From Aphrocallistes beatrix (Eukaryota; Porifera; Hexactinellida; Sceptrulophora; Aphrocallistidae): DNA of 64,000 bases. The translations under genes were made by a program, and so were the position numbers. The DNA is taken from assembly GCA_963281255.1 (NCBI GenBank), contig OY725493.1, positions 619,550 to 683,549 of the forward strand, in the 5' to 3' direction. Shown piece after piece: positions 23,979-34,799 of this stretch. The notes beneath the pieces are model-generated. The model was not told where the DNA came from. It made no database searches and saw only the letters and a list, made by a program, of their open reading frames with translations. Position 1 is the stretch's first letter; each line of letters opens with the position of its first letter.

Positions 23979-24386
23979 GTGTTGCGAATTTAGAGTGACA
24001 GTATTAATTGTATTAGAAAACCATGGATGCCGTAGAATTTAAATGGGAATATTAATTCCTTATTATAGGAAATTATCTCACCGGGAAACTCATGCGATTT
24101 GCTCCAAATCACGTTAATTTCATGTAATTGAAAATCGCATTAATTTCTTTGATCGTTTAATTTCATATAATAAGGTACAGTAGAACGGATAATACGTTCT
24201 TCGGTTTAGTACGTACTCATTTCTCTGAACCAAAATCAATCTCTATAATATAGATTTATATGTAATAGTACAAACTCGGTTAGTACGTACTTACAGATAG
24301 TACGTATTAATAATTCCTTCCCGAAGGGGTACGTCTTATCCGAGTTCTACTGTATTAGTATTCTCACTCAAAATTCTATGCAACAG
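23979..24386. mobile_element. MITE of the tgttgcg family, interrupted by another MITE
   Basis: Left end tgttgcgaatttagagtgac, right end ttctcactcaaaattctatg-caacag, with an internal aaccatggat core. It is inserted in the sulfotransferase reading frame after caatgtatg; the frame resumes at tactaagg. A sibling lies at about 49550-49772 beside a MAGI exon. Confidence 0.65.
24176..24354. mobile_element. Pogo-like MITE nested in another MITE
   Basis: The ends tacagtagaacggat and atccgagttctactgta include TA on both sides, and the interior carries ctcggttagtacgtact. It belongs to the same family as 4861-5052. Its location inside 23979-24386 makes it the younger insertion. Confidence 0.7.
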
Positions 24387-24834
24387 TACTAAGGATATCT
24401 CTGAAATGGAATTGAAAGGGAGACCTCACACTGTTCGAAGTGAATTTCAAGCATTACCAGATCCTCGCATTTTGAAAACGCACCTACCTTACAGACTAGT
24501 TCCCAAGCACCCTAAAGTGAAATATATATATTGTCTTAGAAACCCTAAGGACAATGTGGTCTCCAATTATTACCACACATGTGGGAAAGTTGGGTATAGA
24601 TTTGACGGCTCTTTTCAACAGTATTTTGAACTGTGGATTAGTGGCAGAGTGTCCTATGGGAGTTGGTACGATCACATTTGGTACGATCACATTTTAGAAT
24701 GGTGGGAGTATAAGCATGCACCTAATACACTATTCCTCTCTTACGAGGAACTGCATTCTAACTTCAACCTTAAAGTTGAAGAAATTGCAAAATTTTTGGG
24801 AGTAAAACTGACTGAAAAAGTATTTGAATTGATT

Positions 24835-25185
24835 CAGAGTTGCACGCGGGCCGAAATTTGTAACCGCGACCCGCAATTTTAAGTTAACCCGGCCCGCAAG
24901 AAGCCCGCATAAATATTTTTGGCCCACTTTGTTAGTTACCAACTATAGAGAGACACTTAGGGAATCCTTTTATGGGAGTGAGTTTCTGCAAACACAAATA
25001 AGTGGAAACTAACAAAGTTCCATTTACTTAAGTATTCCTTAATTGGCACCTCGTGACAGTTAAAAACATCGTCTCGGTTGTCATCGCGGGGAGTCCTGCC
25101 AATATTTCCGGCCCGCGGAGTCCGCAAACTATTATATTCGGGCCACGGGTAGCCCGCGGGCCGTGCTGGCCCGCGTGCAACTCTG
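24835..25185. mobile_element. hAT MITE with intact 8-bp target duplication
   Basis: Perfect 18-bp inverted ends cagagttgcacgcgggcc / ggcccgcgtgcaactctg, flanked on both sides by aattgatt. The size (351 bp), CAG start and 8-bp duplication are diagnostic of a non-autonomous hAT element. The perfect ends indicate a fairly recent insertion. Confidence 0.92.
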
Positions 25186-25429
25186 AATTGATTGTAAAGG
25201 AATCAGAGTTCGGGAAGATGAAGAATAATGATCTTTTCTATTTGAAAGGAGGAGTGAAGGAACGAGGAAATGAGAACGACTTGCACGTACGAAAGGAGTG
25301 GTAGGTGAGTGGAAGAATGTGTTAACTCAGGAACAAAATCAGAAAATCGAAGAAATGATGGAGAGTAAACTGAAAAGAAGTGTTCATGAAAAACTAATTT
25401 TCGAATTGTAGAGTATAGATAAAGATTCG

Positions 25430-25553
25430 ACATATATTTCCTCAGAGCTACGCCACTTTATTCAGAGGCATACTTATCCTTCAATGTAGCATTGACAAGT
25501 TTACTGGGCAATCCCTCGAGCCTATTATAAGTCATGGCAGCATTGCAAAAACT
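25430..25553 (-). pseudogene. Exon remnant of an unrecognised gene, duplicated at 45408-45700
   Basis: Reading the minus strand, a strong acceptor (gttgtttttcag) opens a frame containing MTYNRLEGLPSKLVNATLKD. The stop after YASE here is a sense codon (Tyr) in the other copy, where the frame runs on as SGVALRKYMSDPY. The two copies keep the same frame with mostly conservative differences, suggesting a once-coding exon convergent with the sulfotransferase. The product is not recognised. Confidence 0.4.
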
Positions 25554-26151
25554 CTGAAAAACAACAAAAAATCTTATTTGCAACGCAAAAAAACTACAAA
25601 CAAAAATACAAACAAAAACTACTCTCTTATTACTTATCTCCCTCGTATCAACTGATCTAGACCAGGGTTTCAAAATACTTCATTCGGTTTGTGTGTCTTT
25701 TCCTCATCATAATAAGTACCCTGCTATCTGATCTCATTAGGGTCTGCTCAATACTCAATCAATATTTGTAGTGTGCATATATGAACATAACGGACAGAAT
25801 ACGTCATTCAGTTTGTGTACTACTGTAGTATATTCACCTGACAATGATAATAGAACATGATTAATTCAAAAGATTTCATGTTGTAGACTGTATTCTTTTA
25901 TTACAACATAATATAATGGTTAATATAATAACTTCTTTACGTCCTAATTTGTTAACTGCCCTTCGGTGGTGGAAAAAGAATGTCACCCAAACATCAAACA
26001 ATATACGTATACAACATCTCATAATGAAATCACAAAGTACAATAATTATTAAACAGACATCATTATTGATGCTACAGCTTGAACTAAGAAGTATACTAAT
26101 GGCCTAACAACACTAAATAACAGTCCTAGTTACTTATCAATCTACAACAAA

Positions 26152-27666
26152 CTACATATCAATACTGTCTGCATGTAGGACATAAACGTGACGGTTACAC
26201 ATCAGACAAGAGTAGATATTCTTCACTACCTTGCAGCAATCTCTGAAGGTAATTCTGGTTATGGAGAGACCAGAGAGCAGAGCACTTATCATGATGAGGA
26301 AAAGAACTGCTGGAATCCCGAATTGTATTATATAGCCCGGCAGGAAGCCTCCTAATGCACCACCCATGCTATCAATAAAAGAGATGATACCTAAAATAGT
26401 ACCAACCGAGTTGGTGTTACTTTCCAAAGAATTGTATTTGCTTAGAGCTATTGGGATTGAGAGAGCCATGATCACGTAAGCTCCTCCCAAAGTGAATCCT
26501 ATAAAGAAGAGTATCACCAGGTTGTAGACTAGCTTAACCGTGTAGAGGAGGTAGTAGCAGGAGAGAAGCAGAATAGAGAGGTATAAGTAGAGTGTGATGG
26601 CGATTGAGTGGGATTTCAGTAAGTAGGATAACCCCCCTCCTGTAGCTACCCCTGCCATGCCACCTAAGTCTAAGACAATCGAAAAGATGGAAGAAATCGA
26701 GGTTGCATAAGAAACTCCTTCGATCTCTGAATGTTTGATGATATAAGGAAACCAGAAAACGAACAATAGAAAGCAACGAAAATAAAAAATCGCGAGATTG
26801 AATATTCCACAACCTCTGGGATGCGAAGGGCTTTGCAGATGAAGATCCCTCTTTCTTTAGGTTTTTGATTTCTGTTTAGAGTTGAAGTGAGTTTGGACGC
26901 TTTCTCATTGTGATGGAGGTATTTCGGACCAGGGACTAGAAATAGAAATACTAAAATGGTTGCAGTGGCAGCAATTATTGATCCAGAGTAGAAAGAAGCA
27001 CCCCACGCGTAGTCCGACCAGATACTGGCAAGAGGCCGACCAATAATTCGAGACACTGGAAGAAGTGGATCATATGCCAATTATAATGCCACTTCTCTTT
27101 CCATCAAACCACTTCCCAAGCACCCCCAGACACCCACACAGCCCACAAGCACCAAGTCCTAGCAAAATCTGTGCAAACACGTAGTAGGGGAAAGAATGGA
27201 TTTCGAGATAATAGCCAGATCCAAATAGAGTGGAGTAGAGGAACAGGATTAACCCAGTAAAGCACATGTTGTAGCGGTAGTCAAAATGATCGGAAACATT
27301 TCCGATGATCAAATTTAGGATTCCATATGAAAATAAGGCGACAAAATTAAGCGCTCCCAGCAAAGTGTTCCCGTAGTCTCCAACGAATGGTTCCCAGGCC
27401 GAGCAGTTCTTATTCTCAGTTGAGTTTGCAATGGACGGGTGTTCTGTTTCATTTTTGAATATGCATGGAGGATTGAGAGTTCCTTTGACAGAACCGAGCA
27501 GAGTGTAGCAGTAAAAAAGTGCGAAGTAGAAGTAGTATGTGAGCACCCATGCTAATACCTTGTAGAGCGACTGTTTGTATTTTGTTGGAAATCTTAGTAC
27601 TGTTAGTACTTTATCTAATAACTCGATTGGATATTGAATTGCAATGAACTTATCAACGGTGTTCAT
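26152..27666 (-). pseudogene. SLC37-like transporter, copy 1 (frameshifted)
   Basis: Full-length relative of the intact copies, in opposite orientation. The first 198 residues are open to GKRSGIIIGI; there TGG is changed to TGA and two bases are missing shortly after (near 27065), then the frame continues through ASIWSDYAWGASFY. A one-base deletion near 26755 (in the TM7 segment) causes a second shift, after which the remainder to ADSIDM is open. Its 3' flank resembles that of copy 6, so the two are closest relatives by context. A TATA box survives at 27704-27711. Confidence 0.88.
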
Positions 27667-27703
27667 TTCTAAAATTTATCTTTCAAACCGTTCTAATTCA
27701 TAC

Positions 27704-27711
27704 ATTTTATA
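27704..27711 (-). promoter_or_regulatory. TATA box of SLC37 copy 1
   Basis: TATAAAAT on the minus strand, 38 bases before the start codon, within the family's conserved leader (aataaagtataaaat...agaacgg). It is retained although the gene is broken. Confidence 0.55.
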
Positions 27712-28074
27712 CTTTATTATTGAGGTAGTGATAGGAATTATTGTGTTGAGTTGTCCCGTGATGGCCATATTGCACGGGAGAAGTGAAAACTCCACCCACA
27801 ATTGCATCCTACACTAATGTAATATAATAGCATAACTCAAGCTCCAAAATATATTTTTTTAAATGTCAGTGGGAAGAATGTTGGTGCAGCTCCATTGAAT
27901 CACTCTTAGGACATGAATGATGATATTTAAGCTCTACATATTGAATAACATACACCGTAGTAATCATTGAGATCTCGTTTAATGAATTTACTCGCAATAA
28001 AGTATTGCTATACTTGCATTGTAATCATATTTTCCCATGGTACACCAATCAGATTTCAAGTTTGAGGGATAATT

Positions 28075-28290
28075 ATGATTTATGTTTATATAAATGGAGT
28101 TAGGTCTAATCCCTACTAATCAAGCAAATCAAATCAAACTTTAATATATTAAATCCCTGGATTCTGATTGGCTAATACATTTTGACACCTTTTGTGGAAA
28201 GGTGTGAATATATTTCAGAATTTGCACCCAGGTTCGAACCTCCACCATATAAGGAATATATGGCCAAAATTTGGTGCAAGGTACAAAAGA
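28075..28290 (+). repeat. Dispersed repeat, copy 2 of 3 (possible SINE)
   Basis: Best copy for the pol III B-box-like stretch: ccaggttcgaacctccacc at 28229-28247. It shares ggattctgattggctaata and gacaccttttgtg with the copies at 10660 and 32640. Confidence 0.45.
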
Positions 28291-28699
28291 GTTTCCAAGC
28301 AGACGTACGTTCGACGCCGATCATGACATAAGGCAACTTCTATGCTAGGAGCTTCACTAAAATTATTAATTGACTCTGTTATTGGAAATATTATGACAAC
28401 TCTGAATAGATTACCTATCCTGTGGCTAGCCTCAATCCTCACCAATCCTCATCCCGAGTTAGTTTAATTGTGAAATAGTATATACTTGAATCGATGATAT
28501 TATAACAGTGTACCTGAAATACCACAGAAGTGTTGTGAACAGAGGGATAGCCAGGGTACGGGACATGCAGCCTAGGACGCAAACCCCAAAAAGCTGTGCC
28601 ACTAAAAGTTCACAAATTAGCACTGGGAACCGCAACCCTCTCACGGAGCGAATGGAATTGCCGCACCCTAAAATTGGACTGGCTACGCCTCTGATTGAG

Positions 28700-29340
28700 G
28701 GTTAACGAAATTATGGATAAATTAAAGGGATATGAATGGTGAGTGGACATTACAGTTCATTGAGTGGATGTTCAGGGATTGGTGGACTCGAGAAAGAATT
28801 TGGATGGTATTAAGATAGACTGAGGGGCTTCCTATCAAACAGAACTGATTGAAATCGTCCTAACTCCTAGAGAAAAAATACAATTCAATTACTATTTGAG
28901 TGGAGTCTATGCGACACAATACTTCAAAACCAAATTAGTTTTGGGATCAATTCTATTTATAATAATCCCGGTTTTATATGGCTTCCCCACTCAAAACGAC
29001 TTAACCGGAAATGAGAGCAAAATTATTAGTCTATTAATAGATACGTTTATGCAATTCGAACTCCTAAACAGTGTTTTGATAATCAAAATTTTCCTATTAA
29101 AATGGGAATTAAAGTGTGCTTGGGATCGAAAAAATGAAAAAAGAAAGTTACACAGGATGATTGTGCAGCTACAGTAAGTGACGAGGGGAATTTAAAAATA
29201 TTTATAGAACTCGAATTCAAAGTGTGAAACCAGATTTCAATTTCAGAGTTTGGGAAAAAGTATAAAGAAATACATGACATCTATATCGTAAAGAGAATAA
29301 ATCTATACAGATTTGATTTAATTCAGGTTGACATGGAAAA
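28700..29340. repeat. Repeat shared with the MAGI introns (47460-47590 and 49855-50480)
   Basis: The stretch agggatatgaatggtgagtg...ggtattaagatag matches 47480-47575, and cacaatacttcaaa...gggaattaaagtgtg through the tacatcctaa-like end matches 49990-50440. It has open frames in this copy but not in the other, so it is treated as a non-coding duplicated segment. Confidence 0.55.
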
Positions 29341-29587
29341 AAGTATACAATACAAGTATAGCAATACTATATTATGCACATATCCTAAGAGTAATTTAAT
29401 GGAGCTGCACTAACATTCTGCTGAAGGACATTTTAAAAAATCTATTTTGGAACTTGATTTATGCTACTATACAAGTATTACATTAGTGTTGTATGCAATT
29501 GTGGGTGGAGTTATTATGTCTCCCGGCAACATTGCCATCACGCGACACCACAACACAAGTAATTTTTGTTACTACCTCAATAATAAA

Positions 29588-29595
29588 GTATAAAA
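29588..29595 (+). promoter_or_regulatory. TATA box of SLC37 copy 2
   Basis: TATAAAAT 46 bases before the ATG at 29634, followed by the family leader aagaacggttaaaaa. Confidence 0.6.
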
Positions 29596-29633
29596 TATAC
29601 GGATAAGAACGGTTAAAAATATACATTATAGAA

Positions 29634-31165
29634 ATGAACGCCGTTTATAAGTTTATTGCCATACATTATCCGATCGAGTTATTAGGTAAAGTAATAACAA
29701 TACTAAGATTCCCAGCAAAATATAAGCAGTTGCTCTACAAGGTATTAGCATGGATGCTCACATACTACTTCTACTTTGCACTTTATTATTGCTACACTCT
29801 GCTCGGTTCTGTCAAAGGAACTCTCAATCCTCCATGTATATTCAAAAATAAAACAGAATACCCGTCCATTGCAAACTCAACTGAGATTGGAAACTGCACG
29901 GCCTGGGAACCATTCGTTGGAGACTACGGGAACACTTTGCTGGGAGCGCTTGATTTTGTCGCCTTATTTTCATATGGAATCCTAAATTTAATAATGGGCA
30001 ATCTCGCGGATCATTTTAACTACCGCTACAACATCTGCTTTTGTGGGTTGATGCTGTTCCTCTATTCCACTCTATTTGGATCTGGCTATTATCTCGAAAT
30101 CCATTCTTTCCCCTACTACGTGTTCGCACAGATTTTGCTAGGACTTGGTGGCTGTGCGATGTCTGGGTGTCTGGGGGTTCTTGCGAAGTGGTTTGATGGG
30201 AAGAGAAGTGGCATTATCATTGGCATATGGTCCACTGCGGCTCCAGTAGCTCGAATTCTTGGTCGACCTCTTGCAAGTATCTGGTCGGATTACGCGTGGG
30301 GTGCTTCTTTCTACTCTTCATCAATAATTACTGCCACTGCTACCATTTTAGCATTTCTTTTTCTAGTCCCTGGTCCGAAATACCTTCATCACGATCAGAA
30401 AGATTCAAAACTCAATTCAACTCTCAAAATAAATAAAAACAGGAAACAAAAACCTAAAGAGAGAGGGATCTTCATCTGGAAAGCAATTCGCATCCCAGGG
30501 TTTGTGGAACATGCAGTTTCGCAATTTTTCATTTACACTGCTTTCTATTCCTCATTTTTCTGGTTTCCGTATATCATCAACCATTCAGAAATAGAAGGAG
30601 TTTCTTATGCAACCTCGATTTCTTCCATCTTTTCGATTGTTTTTGACTTCGGAGCTATGGCAGGGGTAGCTACAGGAGGGGGGTTATCCTACTTACTGAA
30701 ATCCCACTCAATCGTGATCACACTCTACTTATACCTCTCTATCCTGCTGCTCTCCTGCTACTACCTCCTCTACACGGTTAAGCTAGTCTACAACCTGGTG
30801 ATACTCTTCTCTATAGGATTCACTTTGGGAGGAGGTTTCGTGATCATGGCTCTCTCTCAATCCCAATAGCTCTAAGCAACCAAAAATCCTTGGAAAGTAA
30901 CACCAACTCGGTTGGTACTATTGTAGGTATCATTACATTTATCGGAGGCATCGGGGGTGCATTAGGAGGTTTCCTGCCGGGCTATCTAATACAATTCGGG
31001 ATTCCAGCAGTTCTTTTCCTCATCATGATAAGTACCCTGCTCTCTGCTCTCTCCATAACCAGAATTACCTTCAGAGATTGCTGCAAGGTAGTGAAGAATG
31101 TCTACTCTTGTCTGATGTGTAACCGTCACGTTTATGTCCTACACGCAGATAGTATTGATATGTAG
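29634..31165 (+). pseudogene. SLC37-like transporter, copy 2 (single CT-repeat frameshift)
   Basis: Open for 411 residues from MNAVYKFIAIHYP up to the tenth membrane segment, where an extra CT in a CTCTCT run (near 30850) changes ALSIPIAL into ALSQSQ-stop. The remaining 91 codons, to ADSIDM, are intact in another frame. Every other feature (Cys- and Asn-rich first loop, WEPFVGDYGNTLLGA, GKWFDGKRSG) is retained. It is a recent loss, a polymorphism or a sequencing slip in a dinucleotide run; a truncated protein would lack the last two or three helices. Confidence 0.85.
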
Positions 31166-32170
31166 TTTGTTGTAGTTTGTTGTAGATTGATAAGTATCTA
31201 GGACTGCTGTTTTAGAGTTGTTAGGCTATTAGCATGCTTCTTATGCATATATTTACTGTTTCCAACTTGTGATATGTTTTATACTAAAATTAAAAGACAT
31301 ACATTATAGAGATACAAGATTGATATTATGCCATATATTATATTAACTATTCAATTCTTATACTAATCTGGCATATTATTCAATGCGAAGTTCTTTCTCC
31401 TTAAATAGTTCAATAATACAACATCATTTAACAGAATTTTCGATCTAAATTATCAATTTCTTGTTGATGAATTTACAGAGGACAATATGATAAATCGGGC
31501 CTGCCTCATGCTTTGCGCAAATAGGCTTTAAGTCTCCGTAAACCTGAAAAGGGTTGCTCTGCTTTACATGTAGTGCCTGACGGAGTAAGGTAAATACAGT
31601 CAAGGATTGAAAAACTAAATCATTATTTTTCTCAACGTATCATTCTTATTTAATGGCTTTATAAATCTTCCACAGAGACATCGATTCAACTATATCTTTG
31701 TAAATATTTTCATTTTGTAAATATTTCATAAAATTTTGTATAGAAATCGTGAGACTATTTAAAGGTGATTGGCCAACCATTCGGATAAAACCAATCTCAC
31801 GATTTTGTGATTCTCACAGGTTGAAACCCCTGCGTGTCTTTAGAGCGGTATCTTCGCGATTAGAATTACACCTCTGTGGCATTTCAGACACACTGTAGTA
31901 GACTGTTACAATATTATCGATCAAAGTATTCTATTTTACAATTCATAAAATCCGGGATGAGGATTAGTCAGGGGGCTAGTCCCATGATCGGATTGGCATT
32001 CAGAGTTTATATTATTTGTCATGGCAGTTTATAGCCTTTCAACGAATATTCGTTAAACCATTGTCCTACCAACTCTACCTGAGCATATGTCTATGTAAGA
32101 TTCATGTTTCATGGTCTAATCCATATATTTGTGAAAGCCCCTAATTACATCAAAACGGCATTATTATACT
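31166..32170. other. 3' flank shared by SLC37 copies 2, 4 and 5
   Basis: Non-coding. The stretch from tgttgtagattgataagta through ccatatattatattaactattc and cggataaaaccaatctcacg is repeated downstream of copies 4 (34800-35570) and in part 5 (37450-37980), marking segmental duplication units larger than the gene. Confidence 0.7.
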
Positions 32171-32189
32171 ATGTGTCGTGAAAAATTCC

Positions 32190-32561
32190 GAGAAGGAATA
32201 TTCCACAACCCCTGGGATGCTAAGGGGTTTGCAAGTGAAGGTCCCTCTCTAAGTGTTTTGTTTTCTGTTTTTATTTATGTTTGGAGTTGGAGTGAGTGGA
32301 CTCTTTCTCATTTTGATGGAAGTATTTCGGACCAGGGACAAGAAATAGAAATACTAAAATGGTAGCATTATTGATCCAGAGCAGAAAGAAGCACCTCACG
32401 CGTAGTCCGACCAGATACTGGCAAGAGGCCGACCAAGAATTCGAGCTACTGGAGCCGAGTAGACCATATGCCAATGATAATGCCACTTCTCTTTCCATCA
32501 AATCACTTCCCAAGCACCCCCAGACACCCATACAGCAAAGAGCCGCCAAGTCCTAGCAAAA
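32190..32561 (-). pseudogene. SLC37-like transporter, copy 3 (internal fragment)
   Basis: On the minus strand it matches only the middle of the gene: from LGLGG...GKR SG through ASIWSDYA to about the VEYS segment. It has small deletions, including loss of the SIITATA segment at 32370, and several frameshifts. Both ends of the gene are absent. It lies in opposite orientation to copies 2 and 4 on either side. Confidence 0.85.
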
Positions 32562-32639
32562 TATCAATAAAATAAAATCCAACTGTAATATTTAAATTCT
32601 GCAATTCCATAGGTCAGCAGTTATGTTTGTGAACATTCT

Positions 32640-32870
32640 TTCATAGCTGTCAATCAAATTTCAGGTTTAATGAGTGATTTAGTTGTTTATGCTAATTGAG
32701 CAAGTATATACTTGTACCTATTGATCAATAGAATCAAATCCAACTGTAATGTTAAATCCCTGGATTCTGATTGACTAATACATTTTGACACCTTTTGTGA
32801 AAAGGTGTAAAAATATTTCAGAATTTGAACCCAGGTTCAAATCTCAACTATATAAGGATTATATTTCAAG
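32640..32870 (+). repeat. Dispersed repeat, copy 3 of 3 (possible SINE)
   Basis: Shares ggattctgattgactaata, gacaccttttgtgaaaaggtg and the aggttcaaatctc stretch (a weaker B-box match) with the copies at 10660 and 28075. It starts just after the end of SLC37 fragment copy 3. Confidence 0.45.
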
Positions 32871-33224
32871 TTCAGCGTTTTTGGGGAAAAGTATGAAGAA
32901 ATACTTCACATCGATTTACACATCTACATCCTAAATGGAATAAATCTCTACAGAATTGATTTAATTCAGGCTGACATGGAAAAATGTTTACAATACAAAT
33001 ATAGCAGTACTATATTATGAAGATGTCCCAGGAGTAACTTAATGGAGCTGCACTAACATTCTGCCTACTGACATTTTTAAAAAAATCTAGTTTGGAACTT
33101 AATTCATGCTATTATATTACATTAGTGTAGCAATTGTGGGTGGAGTTATTATGTCTCCAGTATAACAATGGCATCACGAGACACCTCAACTCAAGTAATT
33201 CCTGTTACTAACTCAATAATAAAG

Positions 33225-33232
33225 TATAAAAT
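33225..33232 (+). promoter_or_regulatory. TATA box of SLC37 copy 4
   Basis: TATAAAAT 45 bases before the ATG, then cgaataagaacggttaaaaa, a leader block found at the same spacing in every copy with a 5' end. A second conserved block, gtgggtggagttattatg, lies about 95 bases further upstream. Confidence 0.65.
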
Positions 33233-33269
33233 ATACGAATAAGAACGGTTAAAAAGATAAATTTTAGGA

Positions 33270-34799
33270 ATGAACACCATTGATAAGTTCATTGCGATAC
33301 ATTATCCAATTGAGTTATTAGATAAAGTAATAACAATACTAAGATTTCCAGCAAAATACAAACAGTCGCTCTACAAGGTATTAGCATGGATGCTCACATA
33401 CTACTTCTACTTCGCACTTTATTACTGCTACACTCTGCTCGGTTCTGTCAAAGGAACTCTCAATCCTCCATGCATATTCAAAAATGAAACAGGAGACCCG
33501 TACATTGTAAACAAAACTCAGTACAAAAACTGCTCGGCTTGGGAACCATTCGTTGGAGACTACGGGAACACTTTGCTGGGAGCGCTTGATTTTGTCACTT
33601 TATTCTCGTTTGCAATCCTAAATTTAATAATCGGAAATGTTTCCGATCATTTTGACTACCGCTACAACCTCTGCTTTACTGGGATAATCCTGTTCCTCTA
33701 CTCCACTCTATTTGGATCTGGTTATTATCTCGAAATCCATTCATTCCCTTACTACGTGTTCGCACAGATTTTGTTAGGACTTGGTGGCTGTGGGCAGTCT
33801 GGGGGCCAAGGGGTGCTTGGGAAGTGGTTTGATGGAAAGAGAAGTGGCATTATCATTAGCATATGGTCTACATCGGGTCCTGTAGCTCGAATTATTGGCC
33901 GGCCTCTTGCCAGTATCTGGTCAGATTACGCGTGGGGTGCTTCTTTCTACTCTTCATCAATAATTACTGCCACTGCTACCATTTTAGCATTTCTATTTCT
34001 AGTCCCTGGTCCGAAATACCTCCAACAGAATCAGGAAGAATCAATACACTCTCCAACTCCAAACATAAATATAAACAGAAAACAAAAACCTAAAGAGAGA
34101 GGGATCTTCATCTGGAAAGCCCTTCGCATCCCAGGGATTGTGGAATATTCCTTTTCGATATTTTTTATTTACACTGCTTTCTATTCCTCATTTTTCTGGT
34201 TTCCGTATATCATCAACCATTCAGAAATTGAAGGAGTTTCTTATGCAACCTCGATTTCTTCCATCTTTTCGATTGTCTTTGACTTAGGGACCATGGCAGG
34301 TGTTACTGCAGGAGGGGGACTATCCTACTTACTGACATCTCACTCAATCGTGATCACACTCTACTTATACCTCTCCATCCTGCTGCTATCCTGCTACTAT
34401 CTCCTCTACACGGTTAAGCTAGTCTACAACCTGGTGATACTCTTCTCTATAGGATTCACTTTGGGAGGAGGTTACGTGATCATGGCTCTCTCAATCCCAA
34501 TAGCTCTAAGCAACCAAAAGTCTTTGGAAAGTAACACCAACTCAGTTGGCACTATTGTAGGCATCATTACTTTTATCGGAGGCATGGGTGGTGCATTAGG
34601 AGGCTTCCTACCGGGCTATCTAATACAATTCGGAATTCCAGCAGTTCTTTTCCTCATCATGATAAGTACCCTGATCTCTGCTCTCTTCATAACCAGAATT
34701 ACCTTCAGAGATTGCTACAAGGTAGTGAAGAATATCTACTCTTGTCTGATGTGTAACCGTCACGTTTATGTCCTACACGCAGACAGTATTGATATGTAG
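33270..34799 (+). CDS. SLC37-like sugar-phosphate/phosphate antiporter, copy 4 (intact)
   Basis: A 509-residue single-exon member of the major facilitator superfamily. Vertebrate SLC37 proteins exchange glucose-6-phosphate or glycerol-3-phosphate for phosphate across the ER membrane; the substrate here is unknown. Twelve membrane segments: TM1 about 35-58, a loop with sequons N72, N81 and N87 and the family motif WEPF-DYGNTLLGA (91-105), TM2 about 103-122, the SLC37 block LFGSGYYLEIHSFPYYVFAQ, the GKWFDGKRSGI signature between TM4 and TM5, a basic Asn/Lys-rich central loop (RKQKPKERG), TM7-TM12, and a Cys-rich tail ending ADSIDM. It opens with MNTIDKF, as do copies 1 and 5. Promoter and 3' flank are shared with its neighbours. 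Confidence 0.9.
   Translation: MNTIDKFIAIHYPIELLDKVITILRFPAKYKQSLYKVLAWMLTYYFYFALYYCYTLLGSVKGTLNPPCIFKNETGDPYIVNKTQYKNCSAWEPFVGDYGNTLLGALDFVTLFSFAILNLIIGNVSDHFDYRYNLCFTGIILFLYSTLFGSGYYLEIHSFPYYVFAQILLGLGGCGQSGGQGVLGKWFDGKRSGIIISIWSTSGPVARIIGRPLASIWSDYAWGASFYSSSIITATATILAFLFLVPGPKYLQQNQEESIHSPTPNININRKQKPKERGIFIWKALRIPGIVEYSFSIFFIYTAFYSSFFWFPYIINHSEIEGVSYATSISSIFSIVFDLGTMAGVTAGGGLSYLLTSHSIVITLYLYLSILLLSCYYLLYTVKLVYNLVILFSIGFTLGGGYVIMALSIPIALSNQKSLESNTNSVGTIVGIITFIGGMGGALGGFLPGYLIQFGIPAVLFLIMISTLISALFITRITFRDCYKVVKNIYSCLMCNRHVYVLHADSIDM

Larger units (their letters stand above)
23926..25411 (+). pseudogene. Cytosolic sulfotransferase, broken by nested insertions
   Basis: Homologous to the copy at 45710-46611 but pointing the opposite way. 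It keeps the MELKGRPHTVRSEF and KTHLP segments, the 3'-phosphate motif YCLRNPKDNVVSNYYH and LSYEELHSNF. It lacks the N-terminal PAPS loop. It is split at 23979-24386 by a MITE which itself contains another MITE (24176-24354), and at 24835-25185 by a hAT MITE with an intact 8-bp duplication (aattgatt). A 15-bp in-frame tandem duplication yields WYDHIWYDHILEWW where the other copy has WYDHILEWW. After HVRKEW at 25303 a one-base deficit breaks the C-terminal RKG-GxWKN motif, just as in the other copy. Confidence 0.88.

Noticed and set aside
28896..29177. 93-codon frame with a hydrophobic start, before SLC37 copy 2
   Set aside because: It begins at TTG, and the homologous segment at 50000-50300 has frame breaks, so it looks like a non-coding repeat.
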